From IMG/VR virus record IMGVR_UViG_3300036845_000176, positions 1 through 45,765 of that record: a stretch of DNA of 45,765 nucleotides. One strand, 5' to 3'. This document shows, in pieces, positions 15,929 to 26,176 of the stretch. Below the pieces are notes generated by a model that was given only the letters and a program-made list of their open reading frames with translations, had not been told where the DNA came from and did not search any database. Each line of letters opens with the position of its first letter. The first letter of the stretch is position 1. A program made the position numbers and the translations under genes. Origin of the DNA: a virus.

Positions 15929-18900
15929 ATGGCTGATGCAACATGGCTTGTTCCGAACTTTCTTGGCGGCGAGCTTTCGCAGTTCGCGCAGGGCCGCTAC
16001 GACCGGCCGGATTACCGCTTCTCGCTGAATGTCTGTCTCAACGCCTTCCCGGTCGAGGCCGGTCCATGGGCGCGCCGTCCGGGCTTTCGCTATGGCGGTC
16101 ACACCCGCGCCGGTGCGCCGGGCCGGACCATCAAGTTCGATTTTGAGCAGGCCGCCGCGGTCACGCTTGAATTCACCGACGGAATATTGCGTTTCCGCAA
16201 CGGGACCGTGCTGGTTACCGGCAACGACGCCCAGGCGGTGGTCGCGGTCTCGACGGCCAATCCCGCCGTAGTGCAGGTGCAGAACGCGGTGGGCTGGGCG
16301 ACCGGCAGTACGCTGGTGTTTCCGGGTGCTGCAACGCCGCTATTGGAAAACCGCCAGTTCACGGCAACCCGGATCGACGGCACGCATTTTGCGCTCGCCG
16401 ACGCGCTGACCGGCACCGGCATCAACGGTGCGGCGCTGGGCGCGCTCGTCGCCGGGGCAACCGTGGCCTGCGTGCAGGAGCTTGCGACCTCCTATCTCGG
16501 CGGCGCATGGTCGAGCCTGCGTGCCGTGCAGGCAGAGACCACCGATGTCCTGCTGTGCCCCGGCATCCCGCCGCAGGCGCTGACCCTCACCAACCAGCCG
16601 GCCGCCGGCGTCAATCCGACCTTCGCCATCGCCGAGATCGTATTTCAGGACGGCCCCTATCTCGACCCGTTCACGAACGGCGTGCAGGTCACACCGAGCG
16701 CGCTGTCGGGGCTGGTAAACCTGACGCTGAGTTTCGCGTCCTATAGCGCGACAAAGGCCTATGCGAAGGGAGATTTCGCGACCTACGTCGGCGTCGATTA
16801 CCAGTCGCAGGCCGACCAGAACGTCGGCAATACACCGTTATCGAGCCCGGCCTTCTGGACACCGACCACGGCCGCCAGTGCGATCAACAACGGCCTCGGC
16901 TTTCTCGGCAGCGACGTCGGCCGACTGATCCGACTGCTGTCCGAACCGGTGGCTTGGGTCGCAACAAACCCTTATGTTGCGGGTAATGTCGTCAGCTACA
17001 ATCCCGGGGGCACGCCGGGGGCGGCGACTTATTGGCAAGCGCAAGCCAGTACCACTGGCACGCCGCCCGGCTCAGAACTGACTGTCTGGAAAATCATCCC
17101 CTCCGGGGCCGCGATCTGGACCTGGGGCAAGATCACCGGCCTGTCCAACATCATCAACCGGAACCTGACGGGCTCCGTCGCAATAGGCGACATGTTCCTG
17201 TTCAACGGCATCACCGCGCCGTTCGATGGCGTATTTTCAAAGGTGACCGGATCGAGCGCGGCCAAAAGCGCATCTGGTAGTTTTGTCATCGGCGGTGTTG
17301 CGGTCAGTCTATCAAGCTATGCGGGAAAGTTCTTTGGCGGCGGCGCGCAAGCGATTCAACAGGCAACGGTCTATCCTACTACCGACAGCGGGTTCGGCAC
17401 GAACGAGTTTATCGGCCTCGGAAGGGTAACCACCTATCTTCCCTTCTTCACGCTGAACCTGCGCGCGAAGAATACCGCGCCATCGTCGCCATCAGACGGG
17501 ACGATCCTCGGGAGCGCTTCGTTCAGCGGAGGATCGCGGGCAACGACAATCATTTCAAATGATCACGTTACGGTCTGGAACTATGTATGGATCGAACTGG
17601 TCATGACGATGACTCCGACATCTTCTGCAACGTCATATAACCTTGTGAGTGCCATTGCACAGATTTCGTTTTTTAGCCCGACCGGTTCGGCCAGCTCGAC
17701 GGCGGGCTGCGCGGCGGAAATCCTCGGGCCCGCGCTGCTCTATACCCAGCCGGTGCTGACGTGGCGGCTCGGCGCCTACAGCGACACGACCGGATTCCCG
17801 ACCTGCGGCTGCTATGACGATGGCCGGCTGTGGCTTGGCGGCGCGATCTCCAACCGATTCGATGCCTCGACCTCGAACGGCATCGTGCCCGGTTCGGCCG
17901 TCGTCAACTTCGCCCCGACCGACCAGTACGGCGTGGTGGCGGCGAGCAACGCGATTTCCGAGACGATCAACGCCGACAGCACCAACCCGCTATTCTGGAT
18001 GGTGCCGGACCTGCAGGGCGTGCTGATCGGGACGCAGGCGGGCGAATTCCTGATCCTGGCGCCGACTTCGGGATCGATCGCGCCGAACAACATCACATCC
18101 CGCCGGGCGACCAATATCGGAAGCTCCAACATCGAACCGCGCCGCACCGAGCACACGCTTTCATTCGTCAAGCGGTACGGCCGCAAGCTGATGGAGTATT
18201 TCGCCGACGTCTATTCCGGCAAGTTCTCGGCACCGAACCTCGCCGAGAAGGCGCAGCACATCACCCGCACCGGGGTTGCCGAGATCGCCTATACCGAGGC
18301 AGTGACGCCGATCCTGTGGGGCCGCAACACTGATGGCTCGCTGTTCGGCGTGACCTATAAGCGCGACACGCTTTCGACATCGCAAGGCCCGACCTATGCC
18401 GCCTGGCACCGGCAGGCGCCGGGATCCGGCCGCCTGATCGAAAGCCTGTGCGCCGGCCCATCCACCGGCGGCGATCTCGACAGCCTGACCGTCGTGAGCA
18501 ACGACAGCGCGACCAACGTCCGCCATGTCGAGGTGCTGACCGATGTCCCGGACGAGTTCACCCCTCTCGCCAATTGCTGGTTTCTTGATGATGCAGTCAA
18601 CCCGACGTCGGTCTCGTCCTCGATCGTCGCCATTCCCGTTACCGCGCCGTTCGGCGGCCTGACCATCAACGGGCTGTGGCATCTCAACGGCAAGACGGTG
18701 CAGGTGTTTGCCGGCGGCCTTGACTGCGGCGATACTGGCAGCGGGCCGCAGTTTTTCTCCGATTTCGTCGTCACCAACGGCTCGTGCTTCGTGCCTTATG
18801 GCGACAGCATCAACGCCGGTTCGGGTCGGGGGTTGTTCACGGCGACATTCGCGCAAGGCCTGCCGCTGTCACAGATCGTGGTCGGCTTCACCTATAACAG

Positions 18901-19243
18901 CGACGGTCAGATCGTGCGCCGCAACGAGATGGCGGACACCGGCGCCCGCACCGGCCCCGCGCTCGGCAAGCGACGCCGCATTCATCGCTATGCCATGCTG
19001 TTGTCGAACACGCGAGGGCTTTTGGTCGGGGTCGACTTCGCCAAGATGCTGCCGGCTGGTTTCAAGAAAACCGACGACATCACGCCGATCGACACGCTTG
19101 CCACCTTCTCCGGCGTGCATCAGGACACACTCGACGACGGCACGTATGGCTACGACAGCATGCTGTGCTGGCGCGCTTCGCGGCCGAATTCGCCCGCCAC
19201 CGTGGTCGCGGTCAGCGGCGCAATTCAGACTCAGGACCAGTGA
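15929..19243 (+). CDS. Tail tubular protein B-like / tail nozzle protein
   Basis: A 1104-residue tail protein following the adaptor. The N-terminus (LVPNFLGGELSQFAQGRYDRPDYR, then a PFEAGPW-type RRPGF motif and IKFDFEQ) is typical of nozzle proteins of this phage group. Two sugar-binding-like modules (about 271-310 and 342-387) and a lower-GC beta-rich insert (about 410-610) interrupt the core. The C-terminal half returns to the conserved part (YDDGRLWLGG, QGVLIGTQAGEFLI). It would form the tail tube end and carry receptor-binding surfaces. Confidence 0.78.
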   Translation: MADATWLVPNFLGGELSQFAQGRYDRPDYRFSLNVCLNAFPVEAGPWARRPGFRYGGHTRAGAPGRTIKFDFEQAAAVTLEFTDGILRFRNGTVLVTGNDAQAVVAVSTANPAVVQVQNAVGWATGSTLVFPGAATPLLENRQFTATRIDGTHFALADALTGTGINGAALGALVAGATVACVQELATSYLGGAWSSLRAVQAETTDVLLCPGIPPQALTLTNQPAAGVNPTFAIAEIVFQDGPYLDPFTNGVQVTPSALSGLVNLTLSFASYSATKAYAKGDFATYVGVDYQSQADQNVGNTPLSSPAFWTPTTAASAINNGLGFLGSDVGRLIRLLSEPVAWVATNPYVAGNVVSYNPGGTPGAATYWQAQASTTGTPPGSELTVWKIIPSGAAIWTWGKITGLSNIINRNLTGSVAIGDMFLFNGITAPFDGVFSKVTGSSAAKSASGSFVIGGVAVSLSSYAGKFFGGGAQAIQQATVYPTTDSGFGTNEFIGLGRVTTYLPFFTLNLRAKNTAPSSPSDGTILGSASFSGGSRATTIISNDHVTVWNYVWIELVMTMTPTSSATSYNLVSAIAQISFFSPTGSASSTAGCAAEILGPALLYTQPVLTWRLGAYSDTTGFPTCGCYDDGRLWLGGAISNRFDASTSNGIVPGSAVVNFAPTDQYGVVAASNAISETINADSTNPLFWMVPDLQGVLIGTQAGEFLILAPTSGSIAPNNITSRRATNIGSSNIEPRRTEHTLSFVKRYGRKLMEYFADVYSGKFSAPNLAEKAQHITRTGVAEIAYTEAVTPILWGRNTDGSLFGVTYKRDTLSTSQGPTYAAWHRQAPGSGRLIESLCAGPSTGGDLDSLTVVSNDSATNVRHVEVLTDVPDEFTPLANCWFLDDAVNPTSVSSSIVAIPVTAPFGGLTINGLWHLNGKTVQVFAGGLDCGDTGSGPQFFSDFVVTNGSCFVPYGDSINAGSGRGLFTATFAQGLPLSQIVVGFTYNSDGQIVRRNEMADTGARTGPALGKRRRIHRYAMLLSNTRGLLVGVDFAKMLPAGFKKTDDITPIDTLATFSGVHQDTLDDGTYGYDSMLCWRASRPNSPATVVAVSGAIQTQDQ

Positions 19244-19246
19244 TCC

Positions 19247-19753
19247 ATGGCCGTCGGCACCGACACCATCAACTCCATCGGCGGCGCGGTAAGCGATCTG
19301 TTCGCTGCCGACGCGCACAGGTCCAGGGCGCAAGGCCTGCGCATCGAGGGGCAAGACTACGATCTTGCATCCGGCTTTGCGACGCAGAACGAGAAGTTCA
19401 CGGAGACATCGACCGCGATCAAGCAGGCGCAACTCGATCGCTCGATCTATCAGACCATGGGCGGCCAGCAGGCGGACGTCGCCGGCGCAGGCTTCGCATC
19501 GTCCGGTTCGGCCATTGATTTGCTGCGGGATTCCGCCTCGCAGGGCGCGCTCACCAAGGCGGTCGGCGAGCAGCAGGGGCTCATCACCGAGGAAGGCTAC
19601 AACGTGCAGGCGCAGACCTATACCAACATGGGCAATGCGGCGCGGATCGCAGCCGGCGCCGAGGATGAAGCCGCGACCGCCTCCGATTGGGGGGCCGCCT
19701 TCAAGGGTGCCGCCGCCGTCGCGTCCGTCGCGTCCATCTTCCTGAAAACATAG
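19247..19753 (+). CDS. Internal virion protein, gp14-like
   Basis: A 168-residue Ala/Gln-rich helical protein in the position of T7 gp14, between nozzle and two very large proteins. The GGQQADVAGAGFASSGSAIDLLRDSASQGAL segment is typical of this small internal protein in related phages. It should be ejected into the cell envelope at infection. There is no clear ribosome site; it follows the previous stop by three bases. Confidence 0.72.
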   Translation: MAVGTDTINSIGGAVSDLFAADAHRSRAQGLRIEGQDYDLASGFATQNEKFTETSTAIKQAQLDRSIYQTMGGQQADVAGAGFASSGSAIDLLRDSASQGALTKAVGEQQGLITEEGYNVQAQTYTNMGNAARIAAGAEDEAATASDWGAAFKGAAAVASVASIFLKT

Positions 19754-19761
19754 GACGCGCG

Positions 19762-21435
19762 ATGCCGAACATTAGGGAATTTTCAGCGCCCAACGATCTC
19801 GGCCTTCACCCCGACGACCGGGCATCGGAATCGCTCGCCGGTTCCGGCCGCCGCATTGCCGCGCTCTACAGCGAGGCCGCCGATGCCAAGATGAGCGAAG
19901 GCCGCACCGCCGCGTCCACCATCGGCGATGTCGGTAGCGTCGCCGTCAAGTACATGGATCACCAGCAGATCAGCACGGGCGCGGCGAAGGGGGCCGAACT
20001 ATTCGACTCGCTGACCAATTCCAAGGATCAGGCGATCAAGGCGATTGATCCCAACGATCCGGCGTATGGTCAAAAGGTCGAGGCCGCCGTTAAGCAATGG
20101 CGAGAGAACAATCTGGAGCCCGCGCTCGAAAAATTCAGCGACGGCTTCAGCACGGAAAATTCGCAGGCGTGGGCTGAGCACTTCATCGACAGCACCCGCA
20201 ATCATATGTTCACGAGCACTTCGGCAGACATCGCGACGGCGGCTAAAATTGGCGTGACAAATGCCGTTCGCACCACTGCAAACGTGGCGTCGAACACCGC
20301 GCTCAACGATCCGTCGTCGGTTCCGGCGCAGCTTGATCTGCTTAAGCATTCGATCAATGGCATGGTCGATTCGTCTTCACTCACCGGCACGGCAAGCGCT
20401 GCCGTTAAAACTGAAGTGCTGGAAAAGGCGAGCGAGCAGACCGTCAAGGCCGGAGCGATCGGCGCTATCCAGAAATCGAACGATCCGGAAAAGACGGCTG
20501 CAGAATGGGTTGCGAAGTATCCGCAATACATCAACGGCGCCGAGGCGGTGCAGTTGGCGGCGAATGCGCGCCAGCAAATCCGTTCGCGAAATTATGATTA
20601 CGAAACCAATCGACGCCGCGAGAAGGAGGAAACGCAGGACCGCAGCACCGAGGTCGCCAATCAATACATCATTGATGTCAGGTCGAAAGACCCGAAGCTC
20701 AAGGGCGACCCTACGGCGGTCAAGATTCTAAACGACACAAACCTGACCAAGGCCGACAAGAACGCTCTGCTAAATAATCTTGACCGACAGAACGGTGGGC
20801 CTGCAGCAACCGATCCCGCCGTGGCGCTCGATCTGGATAAGAGGATGTTCGACCCCAACAATCCGACAAGCGCGATGGACGTTCTGAAGGCTGATACTGC
20901 GCACCAGCTAAGTTCGCACGATGTGGAAAGCCGCCTCAAGCTGATAGCGGAGCGGGACAAGGGCGATTTCAAAGACCCGACCGTCAAATACGCGCTTGAT
21001 GCCGTTGGCGCGATGTTTGGCACTTCGCAAAAGGGGCAAGAGAAAAACGCGCTGTTCAATCAGGAGATTATGCCGAAGCTTATTCAGATGAGGAACGCCG
21101 GTCAGTTAAGGCCGGGTGATTTCGATACAAAAAATCCAGAATCCTTCCTCATGAAAACCTACAAGCAGTTCGAATTGACGGAGCAGGAAAAGACGCAGGC
21201 ATTTTTCGAGAAGATGGCGCGTGGTGCGCCGATAGACCTGACGAACATGCCGTCGATTTCGGGCACCAAGCCTGCCGCGCAAGCCTCCGTACCCACGCGA
21301 AAGGTTGGCGACGTGGCAGTGCCACCGGCACTGAATGGCATCGCGGCGCTTCAACTCAGCAAGGATCGCACGCGCTGGCGCGATAGTACGACCGGGACGA
21401 TTTACGACCTGAAGGGCAATGAGATCAAGCAATGA
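19762..21435 (+). CDS. Internal virion protein, gp15-like
   Basis: A 557-residue, long helical, charged protein with no Cys and no membrane span, between the gp14-like and gp16-like genes. It probably belongs to the ejected inner core that carries DNA across the periplasm. The ATG at 19762 has AGGA upstream and is preferred over earlier in-frame starts that lie inside the previous gene. The stop overlaps the next start (ATGA). Confidence 0.68.
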   Translation: MPNIREFSAPNDLGLHPDDRASESLAGSGRRIAALYSEAADAKMSEGRTAASTIGDVGSVAVKYMDHQQISTGAAKGAELFDSLTNSKDQAIKAIDPNDPAYGQKVEAAVKQWRENNLEPALEKFSDGFSTENSQAWAEHFIDSTRNHMFTSTSADIATAAKIGVTNAVRTTANVASNTALNDPSSVPAQLDLLKHSINGMVDSSSLTGTASAAVKTEVLEKASEQTVKAGAIGAIQKSNDPEKTAAEWVAKYPQYINGAEAVQLAANARQQIRSRNYDYETNRRREKEETQDRSTEVANQYIIDVRSKDPKLKGDPTAVKILNDTNLTKADKNALLNNLDRQNGGPAATDPAVALDLDKRMFDPNNPTSAMDVLKADTAHQLSSHDVESRLKLIAERDKGDFKDPTVKYALDAVGAMFGTSQKGQEKNALFNQEIMPKLIQMRNAGQLRPGDFDTKNPESFLMKTYKQFELTEQEKTQAFFEKMARGAPIDLTNMPSISGTKPAAQASVPTRKVGDVAVPPALNGIAALQLSKDRTRWRDSTTGTIYDLKGNEIKQ

Positions 21436-22931
21436 GCACGACCGACGACTGGATCGACGTGCCGCCGCTGGCATCGCCGAAAGCGGATGACGGATGGATC
21501 GATGTGCCAAAGGCTGGTGCACCAGTTCCCGCGCCGCCGATCTCCGGAGCGGACAAGGCCATTCCCTACTGGGTCCAGAACCCGACCATCACTCCGGAAG
21601 AGAAGCCGCTTGCAAATGGATATTTCAGTAACATCCTGAAGCAGTTCGGCCAGGACTTCGGGCAGGCGTGGGGACCGGAAAAGCTCGGCCTGTCCGATGA
21701 GAGCATGAACCGGATCAAGGCCGCTGGCATACCCCTGCCGAGCGACAAGGACAATGATCCGCGCGGGACGAACGGATTTGTCGTCGTCAATGCGGCGGCG
21801 GCGCTGGACGCAGCGATGCGGACGTTCCCGGCGTTCTATCACGGCATGCAGGGCGCCATTAATGCCGCGCTTGGCGACACGAGATTAAGTCGCGATATCG
21901 TCAGCATCCCCGACGCCTTCATGGGTTCGCCGGGAACGCTTGGAAAAATCACACTGCGGCCCGGCTTGCCGAAGGATGACGTTCCCCCAGGAAGTCCGCC
22001 GCCGCCACCCGCGTTGGCCGAGCCGCTCGCAAAATGGTCAGAGGAAATCGATACGCGCGTCAAGTCGGCAATGGAAAGCATGCCGCAAGAGGTTGGCGAG
22101 AAGTTCCGCGCTGACATCAAGGAGCTTGATGAGCTTCTAGCCAAGCCGCAATCCGAAACGACGGTAGAGATCAACGGAGAATCTACCACTCAACGCACGC
22201 CATTGAGTGGGGCCGATACCGATCGCGTCACGGAGCTAAAGGATAATATCCGGCAGACGTTGGAAGATCACGGCTATACCGAGCCACCGAATCCGGTTGT
22301 CGAGGCCGTGAAAGACGGCAAAGACCTTGGCGTCATCGGCCCGGAAAGGTCATCGATCAATGAGGGAACGCCGCAGGAAGTCGCCGAACGTTCCGCGCGC
22401 GGCGCCGATGAGGCCGCCCAAAAGCCAAAGGAATCGGTGCCTGGCGTCGATGGATGGCAAGCGCGCTTCGATCACTTCGTCGGCAGGATCGACAAGCCAG
22501 CGGATATCAAAAAACTGATCCACGATGCGGCGACCGAGAACGACAATTTCCCGGCGGCACGGCAGGGCAAGATTCCGGCGATGGATGTCAGCGACATTGC
22601 TGACGCGACCGGGCTCGACCCGAGCGAGATCAATGCCAAGAAGCTTGGGCAGGCGCTTCCAACGGACCAGCATGTCCGTTTCGCCATGCGCGCGATGATC
22701 ACGGCAACCGAGAACGTGAAGGCTGCCGCGCGCGACGTTGTGTCGGATGCATCAGAGGCAAATCTGATCAAGTTTCAGGAGCACATTCTGCGCCGGGATA
22801 TGATGGTCGAGCAGGTCGTCGGACTGCGCTCGCAATGGGGCCGCGTCGGCAACGTTTTTCAGGAGTTCATGCGCGAGGTCAAGGACGGCCAAGCCCTTGA
22901 TAGCTTCATCAAAGAGAGTTGTCCGCTATGA
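21432..22931 (+). CDS. Internal virion protein, gp16-like, N-terminal part
   Basis: A 499-residue protein starting with a repeated acidic motif (DDWIDVPPLASPKADDGWIDVP) seen at the N-terminus of large ejected proteins. A Pro-rich linker (about 178-196) and long helices follow. It ends abruptly in ...ALDSFIKESCPL. The next gene starts in another frame on the same ATGA and continues what reads like one domain series, so the two may be halves of a single large internal protein. Confidence 0.6.
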   Translation: MSTTDDWIDVPPLASPKADDGWIDVPKAGAPVPAPPISGADKAIPYWVQNPTITPEEKPLANGYFSNILKQFGQDFGQAWGPEKLGLSDESMNRIKAAGIPLPSDKDNDPRGTNGFVVVNAAAALDAAMRTFPAFYHGMQGAINAALGDTRLSRDIVSIPDAFMGSPGTLGKITLRPGLPKDDVPPGSPPPPPALAEPLAKWSEEIDTRVKSAMESMPQEVGEKFRADIKELDELLAKPQSETTVEINGESTTQRTPLSGADTDRVTELKDNIRQTLEDHGYTEPPNPVVEAVKDGKDLGVIGPERSSINEGTPQEVAERSARGADEAAQKPKESVPGVDGWQARFDHFVGRIDKPADIKKLIHDAATENDNFPAARQGKIPAMDVSDIADATGLDPSEINAKKLGQALPTDQHVRFAMRAMITATENVKAAARDVVSDASEANLIKFQEHILRRDMMVEQVVGLRSQWGRVGNVFQEFMREVKDGQALDSFIKESCPL

Positions 22932-24901
22932 GCACCTGTGCGCCGCGCAACCGTGAGGACCTGATCGAGATGGCCCGCGCCGTCGCCGATCTCGACCGCC
23001 AGCAGGTCGCGAAGGTCTTGAGCGATGCCCGCAACAAGCAGCCGGGTTCGATCTATTGGACATGGGTTAACGGACTGATCTCTGGTCCGATCACGCACGC
23101 CAAATATATCGCGGCGAATGCGACTTACGCGCTGACGGAGCGCGGGGTCACGACGCCGATCGCCGCCATCATCGGCGGGGTCAAGAAGGTGCTCGGCGTC
23201 GAAGCTGACCGCGTGTTTTTCGGAGAGACTGCGGCCGGATTGCACGGCGGCATCGCCGCGATTCCTGAGGCCTTCATGACGGCGGCAAGGTCGGTCAAAA
23301 CCGGGATGAGGCCGCCGCTGGAAGGCGAGGTCGCACTACGCGACGCAGCGATAGCGCGCGGCGACAAGGTGAAGCCGACGCTGGAGCGGACCGTTAATCC
23401 GGTCACCGGCTTGGAACGACCGATCAATGGCGTGTGGGGCCGCATCATCGGCGAGAAGTTTTTTGGAAAAACTGGCGGCGATGTCGGGCAGGCCATCGGC
23501 AAAGCGGCCGGTCGCATCATTGGTGTGCCAGGAGACGCAGCGGGCGCGATCCATACGTTTTTCAAGGTGATGGGATATCGCGCTGGCATCGAAGCCGAAG
23601 CCTACCGCATGACGGTAAAGGACGGCTACAGCATGGCGTCCGATCCCGACGCCTTCACTGCGCAATGGGCGAAGCGCTCGGCTAGCCCGACAGAAGAGAT
23701 GCATCAGACTGCGGTGGATGAGGCCTACAAAGGCACATTCATGCAGGAGCTTGGGCCGCATGGCAAAAAGTGGTCGATGGCGACAAAGAGCAATCCGTGG
23801 CTGAAATGGATTTTCCCCTTCGCCCATATCCCGATCAACCTGATGAAGGCCACCTACGAGCATACGCCGCTTGCCATGCTGGACGGCGATATGCGCGCAA
23901 ATATCATGGGGGAGCACGGCGGCATCGCGCAGGATAAGGCCATCGCCCGCATGGTAGTCGGCAGTGGCGTCATGGCGTTCTTCACCCACAAGGCGCTCAA
24001 CGGGCAGGTGACCGGCGACTATCCGCTCGATCCGAAAGAGCGCGATCAATGGAAGCTGACGGGAAAGCAGCCAAATTCCATCCTGATCGGCAATCACTGG
24101 GAAAGCTTTGCGAAGTTCGGCCCGGCTGGCAATCTTGCCAACCTGGGTGCCAACCTCGGCTCCGTCCTCCCGCATTTGCAGGATTTCTACAAGGGCGAGG
24201 ACGAGGAGGGGATGACCAAAGCCACGATGCAGATGGCGAACGCTGCCGGGCGCATGGTGTCCGATGAGGTCGGTTTTCAGTCGCTGGCGAATCTGTTCGA
24301 GGCCATCCACGACGAGAAAAAGGGCACGGCGTTCGTGGCAAGCCAAGCCAGTTCGCTTGTGCCGTTCTCGTCCTTTGTCAGCCAGACGGCCAGCTTCATG
24401 GACCCGGATATGCGTCAGGCCAAGACGTTTATTGACGGCCTGAAATATCGCATCCCCGGCCTTCGCGAGGAATTGCTGCCCAAGCGGGACTGGAGCGGTC
24501 AGCCGGTCGCCAACCCGGGTTATCACAACATCATCCGCGAGCGCGAGGCTAACGCCGACCCGCTCGATCTGGAAATGGCGCGGCTCAGCATTCACCCGGC
24601 CCCGCCGCAGGATCGGATCGGAGGCGTGAAATTGCCGCCCCAAATGTACGACCAGTATCAGGTCACGGCGGGCGCATTCACCCGGTCGATGGCGAACCAC
24701 TTCGTCAATCAGCCCGGGTGGGCAAATCTGCCTGCGTTCGTGCGCGAAGACACGCTGAAAAACATCATTTCCAGCACCCGGCAGTCCGCTGCCGCCACGA
24801 TCCAGATGGGATACCCCCAAGTCCTGATGCAGGGCGTCGCCGACCGTATGGCCAAGATCAATGGCGACAAGCCCCCGCCGAAGCTCAAGGACGCGCCCTA
24901 G
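22928..24901 (+). CDS. Internal virion protein, gp16-like, C-terminal part
   Basis: A 657-residue protein with ATG 22928 overlapping the previous stop. After a short N-terminus it enters a conserved stretch, ARAVADLDRQQVAKVLSDAR then YWTWVNGLISGPITHAKYIAANA, which in large ejected phage proteins normally lies inside one long chain. Hydrophobic segments (about 145-175 and 325-350) could insert in membrane. It is either a translationally coupled second subunit or the result of a frameshift near 22904-22931. Confidence 0.62.
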   Translation: MSTCAPRNREDLIEMARAVADLDRQQVAKVLSDARNKQPGSIYWTWVNGLISGPITHAKYIAANATYALTERGVTTPIAAIIGGVKKVLGVEADRVFFGETAAGLHGGIAAIPEAFMTAARSVKTGMRPPLEGEVALRDAAIARGDKVKPTLERTVNPVTGLERPINGVWGRIIGEKFFGKTGGDVGQAIGKAAGRIIGVPGDAAGAIHTFFKVMGYRAGIEAEAYRMTVKDGYSMASDPDAFTAQWAKRSASPTEEMHQTAVDEAYKGTFMQELGPHGKKWSMATKSNPWLKWIFPFAHIPINLMKATYEHTPLAMLDGDMRANIMGEHGGIAQDKAIARMVVGSGVMAFFTHKALNGQVTGDYPLDPKERDQWKLTGKQPNSILIGNHWESFAKFGPAGNLANLGANLGSVLPHLQDFYKGEDEEGMTKATMQMANAAGRMVSDEVGFQSLANLFEAIHDEKKGTAFVASQASSLVPFSSFVSQTASFMDPDMRQAKTFIDGLKYRIPGLREELLPKRDWSGQPVANPGYHNIIREREANADPLDLEMARLSIHPAPPQDRIGGVKLPPQMYDQYQVTAGAFTRSMANHFVNQPGWANLPAFVREDTLKNIISSTRQSAAATIQMGYPQVLMQGVADRMAKINGDKPPPKLKDAP

Positions 24902-24910
24902 CTGGCCTCT

Positions 24911-24923
24911 GGTGCGTTGCTGG
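24911..24923 (+). promoter_or_regulatory. Late element copy 6, before first signal-peptide tail gene
   Basis: An exact GGTGCGTTGCTGG. The ATG at 24951 is 40 bases downstream, directly preceded by CTCCCGGC and without a Shine-Dalgarno sequence. It lies 10 bases after the stop of the internal virion protein. Confidence 0.68.
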
Positions 24924-24950
24924 TGCGGGCGGCTCGTCCATCCTCCCGGC

Positions 24951-26171
24951 ATGAAACACGCACGGATAGCCCTCGCAGGCCTGCTGCTCGCCCTCTCGCC
25001 CGCCGCCGCGCAGGTCTACCTCCCGCCCGGGGTCGGCTTGCCGCCGCAAAGTGTGATCGGCAACACCCTGCCGCAGGCTGGCGACGCGGTTGCCGTGTCG
25101 TTCGCCCAACTCAAGGCGACGCTGAACATCCCGGCGATCCAATCCTGCTCGACCAGCAACTGGTTCAATTCGCTGACGGCCGGCGGCACGTTCGGATGCT
25201 CCCAGCCATCGCTGTCGGACATCAGTGGATTCGGGGCCAATGTCGTCACCTTCCTGGGCGCCCCGACCAGCGCGAATCTGGCAGCGGCGCTGACCGATGA
25301 AACCGGCACCGGGCTGGTCGTGTTCTCCAATTCGCCGACGCTGGTTACGCCCATACTTGGCACCCCGTCATCGCTCACCCTGACCAACGCAACCGGGCTG
25401 CCGCTGGCCAGCGTCACCGGACTGGGCAGCGGGGTTGCGACGGCGCTAGGCGTCAACGTCGGCACCGCCGGATCGCCGGTGGTCAATGGCGGCGCCGGGG
25501 GAACGCCGTCGGCCATCGTATTGACGAACGGCACCGGCACCGCCGCCGGATTGACGGCCGGCACCTTCACCGCCGGCAGCGCGGCAAACCTGACCTCGGG
25601 CACGCTGCTGGCTGCCCGGATGCCCGCCCTGACCGGCGATGTCACGATGGGCGTCGGCACCACCGCAACCACGCTCGCGGCCGGCAACGCAGGTAATCTG
25701 AACTCCGGTACGCTCCTGCCCGCCCGCACCAACGGGCACATGAGCGGCACGGCGACCAATGACAATGCGGCAGCCGGCGAAGTTGGCGAATACATCGAAT
25801 CCATTCTCGCCTCTGGTTCCGCAACATCCCTTACCACCACCACCGCCAAAACTATCGTCAGCCTCTCGCTCACCGCTGGTGATTGGGAGGTGTCCTGTGC
25901 GGTATCGTTCCTGCCCGCCGCCACGACCAGCGTTACGCAGATGGCGACCTCCGTATCGTTAGTGACCAACACCAGTGACTTTACAAACGGCAGGGTGAAC
26001 ACCATTTCTACAGCCGCTCAGGTCCCCGGAATTTCCACCACTGCGCTGCCAACCATGCCGCTGCGCTTCAGTTTCGCCAGCACGACTTCCGTCTTCTGTG
26101 TTGGCTTTGCAACCTTCACCGTCAGCACCATGACAGCTTACGGCGCTATCAAGGCGCGGCGAGTCCGCTGA
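24951..26171 (+). CDS. Tail fibre-like protein with N-terminal signal peptide
   Basis: A 406-residue protein. Residues 1-20 form a classical Sec signal (basic MKHAR, hydrophobic IALAGLLLAL, AAA cleavage before QVYLPP). A low-complexity fibre shaft follows (repeats of the type LVTPILGTPSSLTLTNATGLPL and GNAGNLNSGTLLPAR) with a beta-rich C-terminal domain of about 100 residues holding two Cys. The shaft repeats are those of phage tail fibres. An export signal on a virion protein is odd, because assembly is cytoplasmic. The start follows a late element. Confidence 0.68.
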   Translation: MKHARIALAGLLLALSPAAAQVYLPPGVGLPPQSVIGNTLPQAGDAVAVSFAQLKATLNIPAIQSCSTSNWFNSLTAGGTFGCSQPSLSDISGFGANVVTFLGAPTSANLAAALTDETGTGLVVFSNSPTLVTPILGTPSSLTLTNATGLPLASVTGLGSGVATALGVNVGTAGSPVVNGGAGGTPSAIVLTNGTGTAAGLTAGTFTAGSAANLTSGTLLAARMPALTGDVTMGVGTTATTLAAGNAGNLNSGTLLPARTNGHMSGTATNDNAAAGEVGEYIESILASGSATSLTTTTAKTIVSLSLTAGDWEVSCAVSFLPAATTSVTQMATSVSLVTNTSDFTNGRVNTISTAAQVPGISTTALPTMPLRFSFASTTSVFCVGFATFTVSTMTAYGAIKARRVR

Positions 26172-26176
26172 CTGAC

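Noticed and set aside
14450-16102. Long minus-strand frame (550 codons) opposite tail tubular A
   Set aside because: A codon-position shadow of a convincing + strand gene; it would also run through the late element and the regulatory gap.
23336-24952. Long minus-strand frame (538 codons) opposite the internal virion protein
   Set aside because: Shadow of the + strand gene; no recognisable domain.
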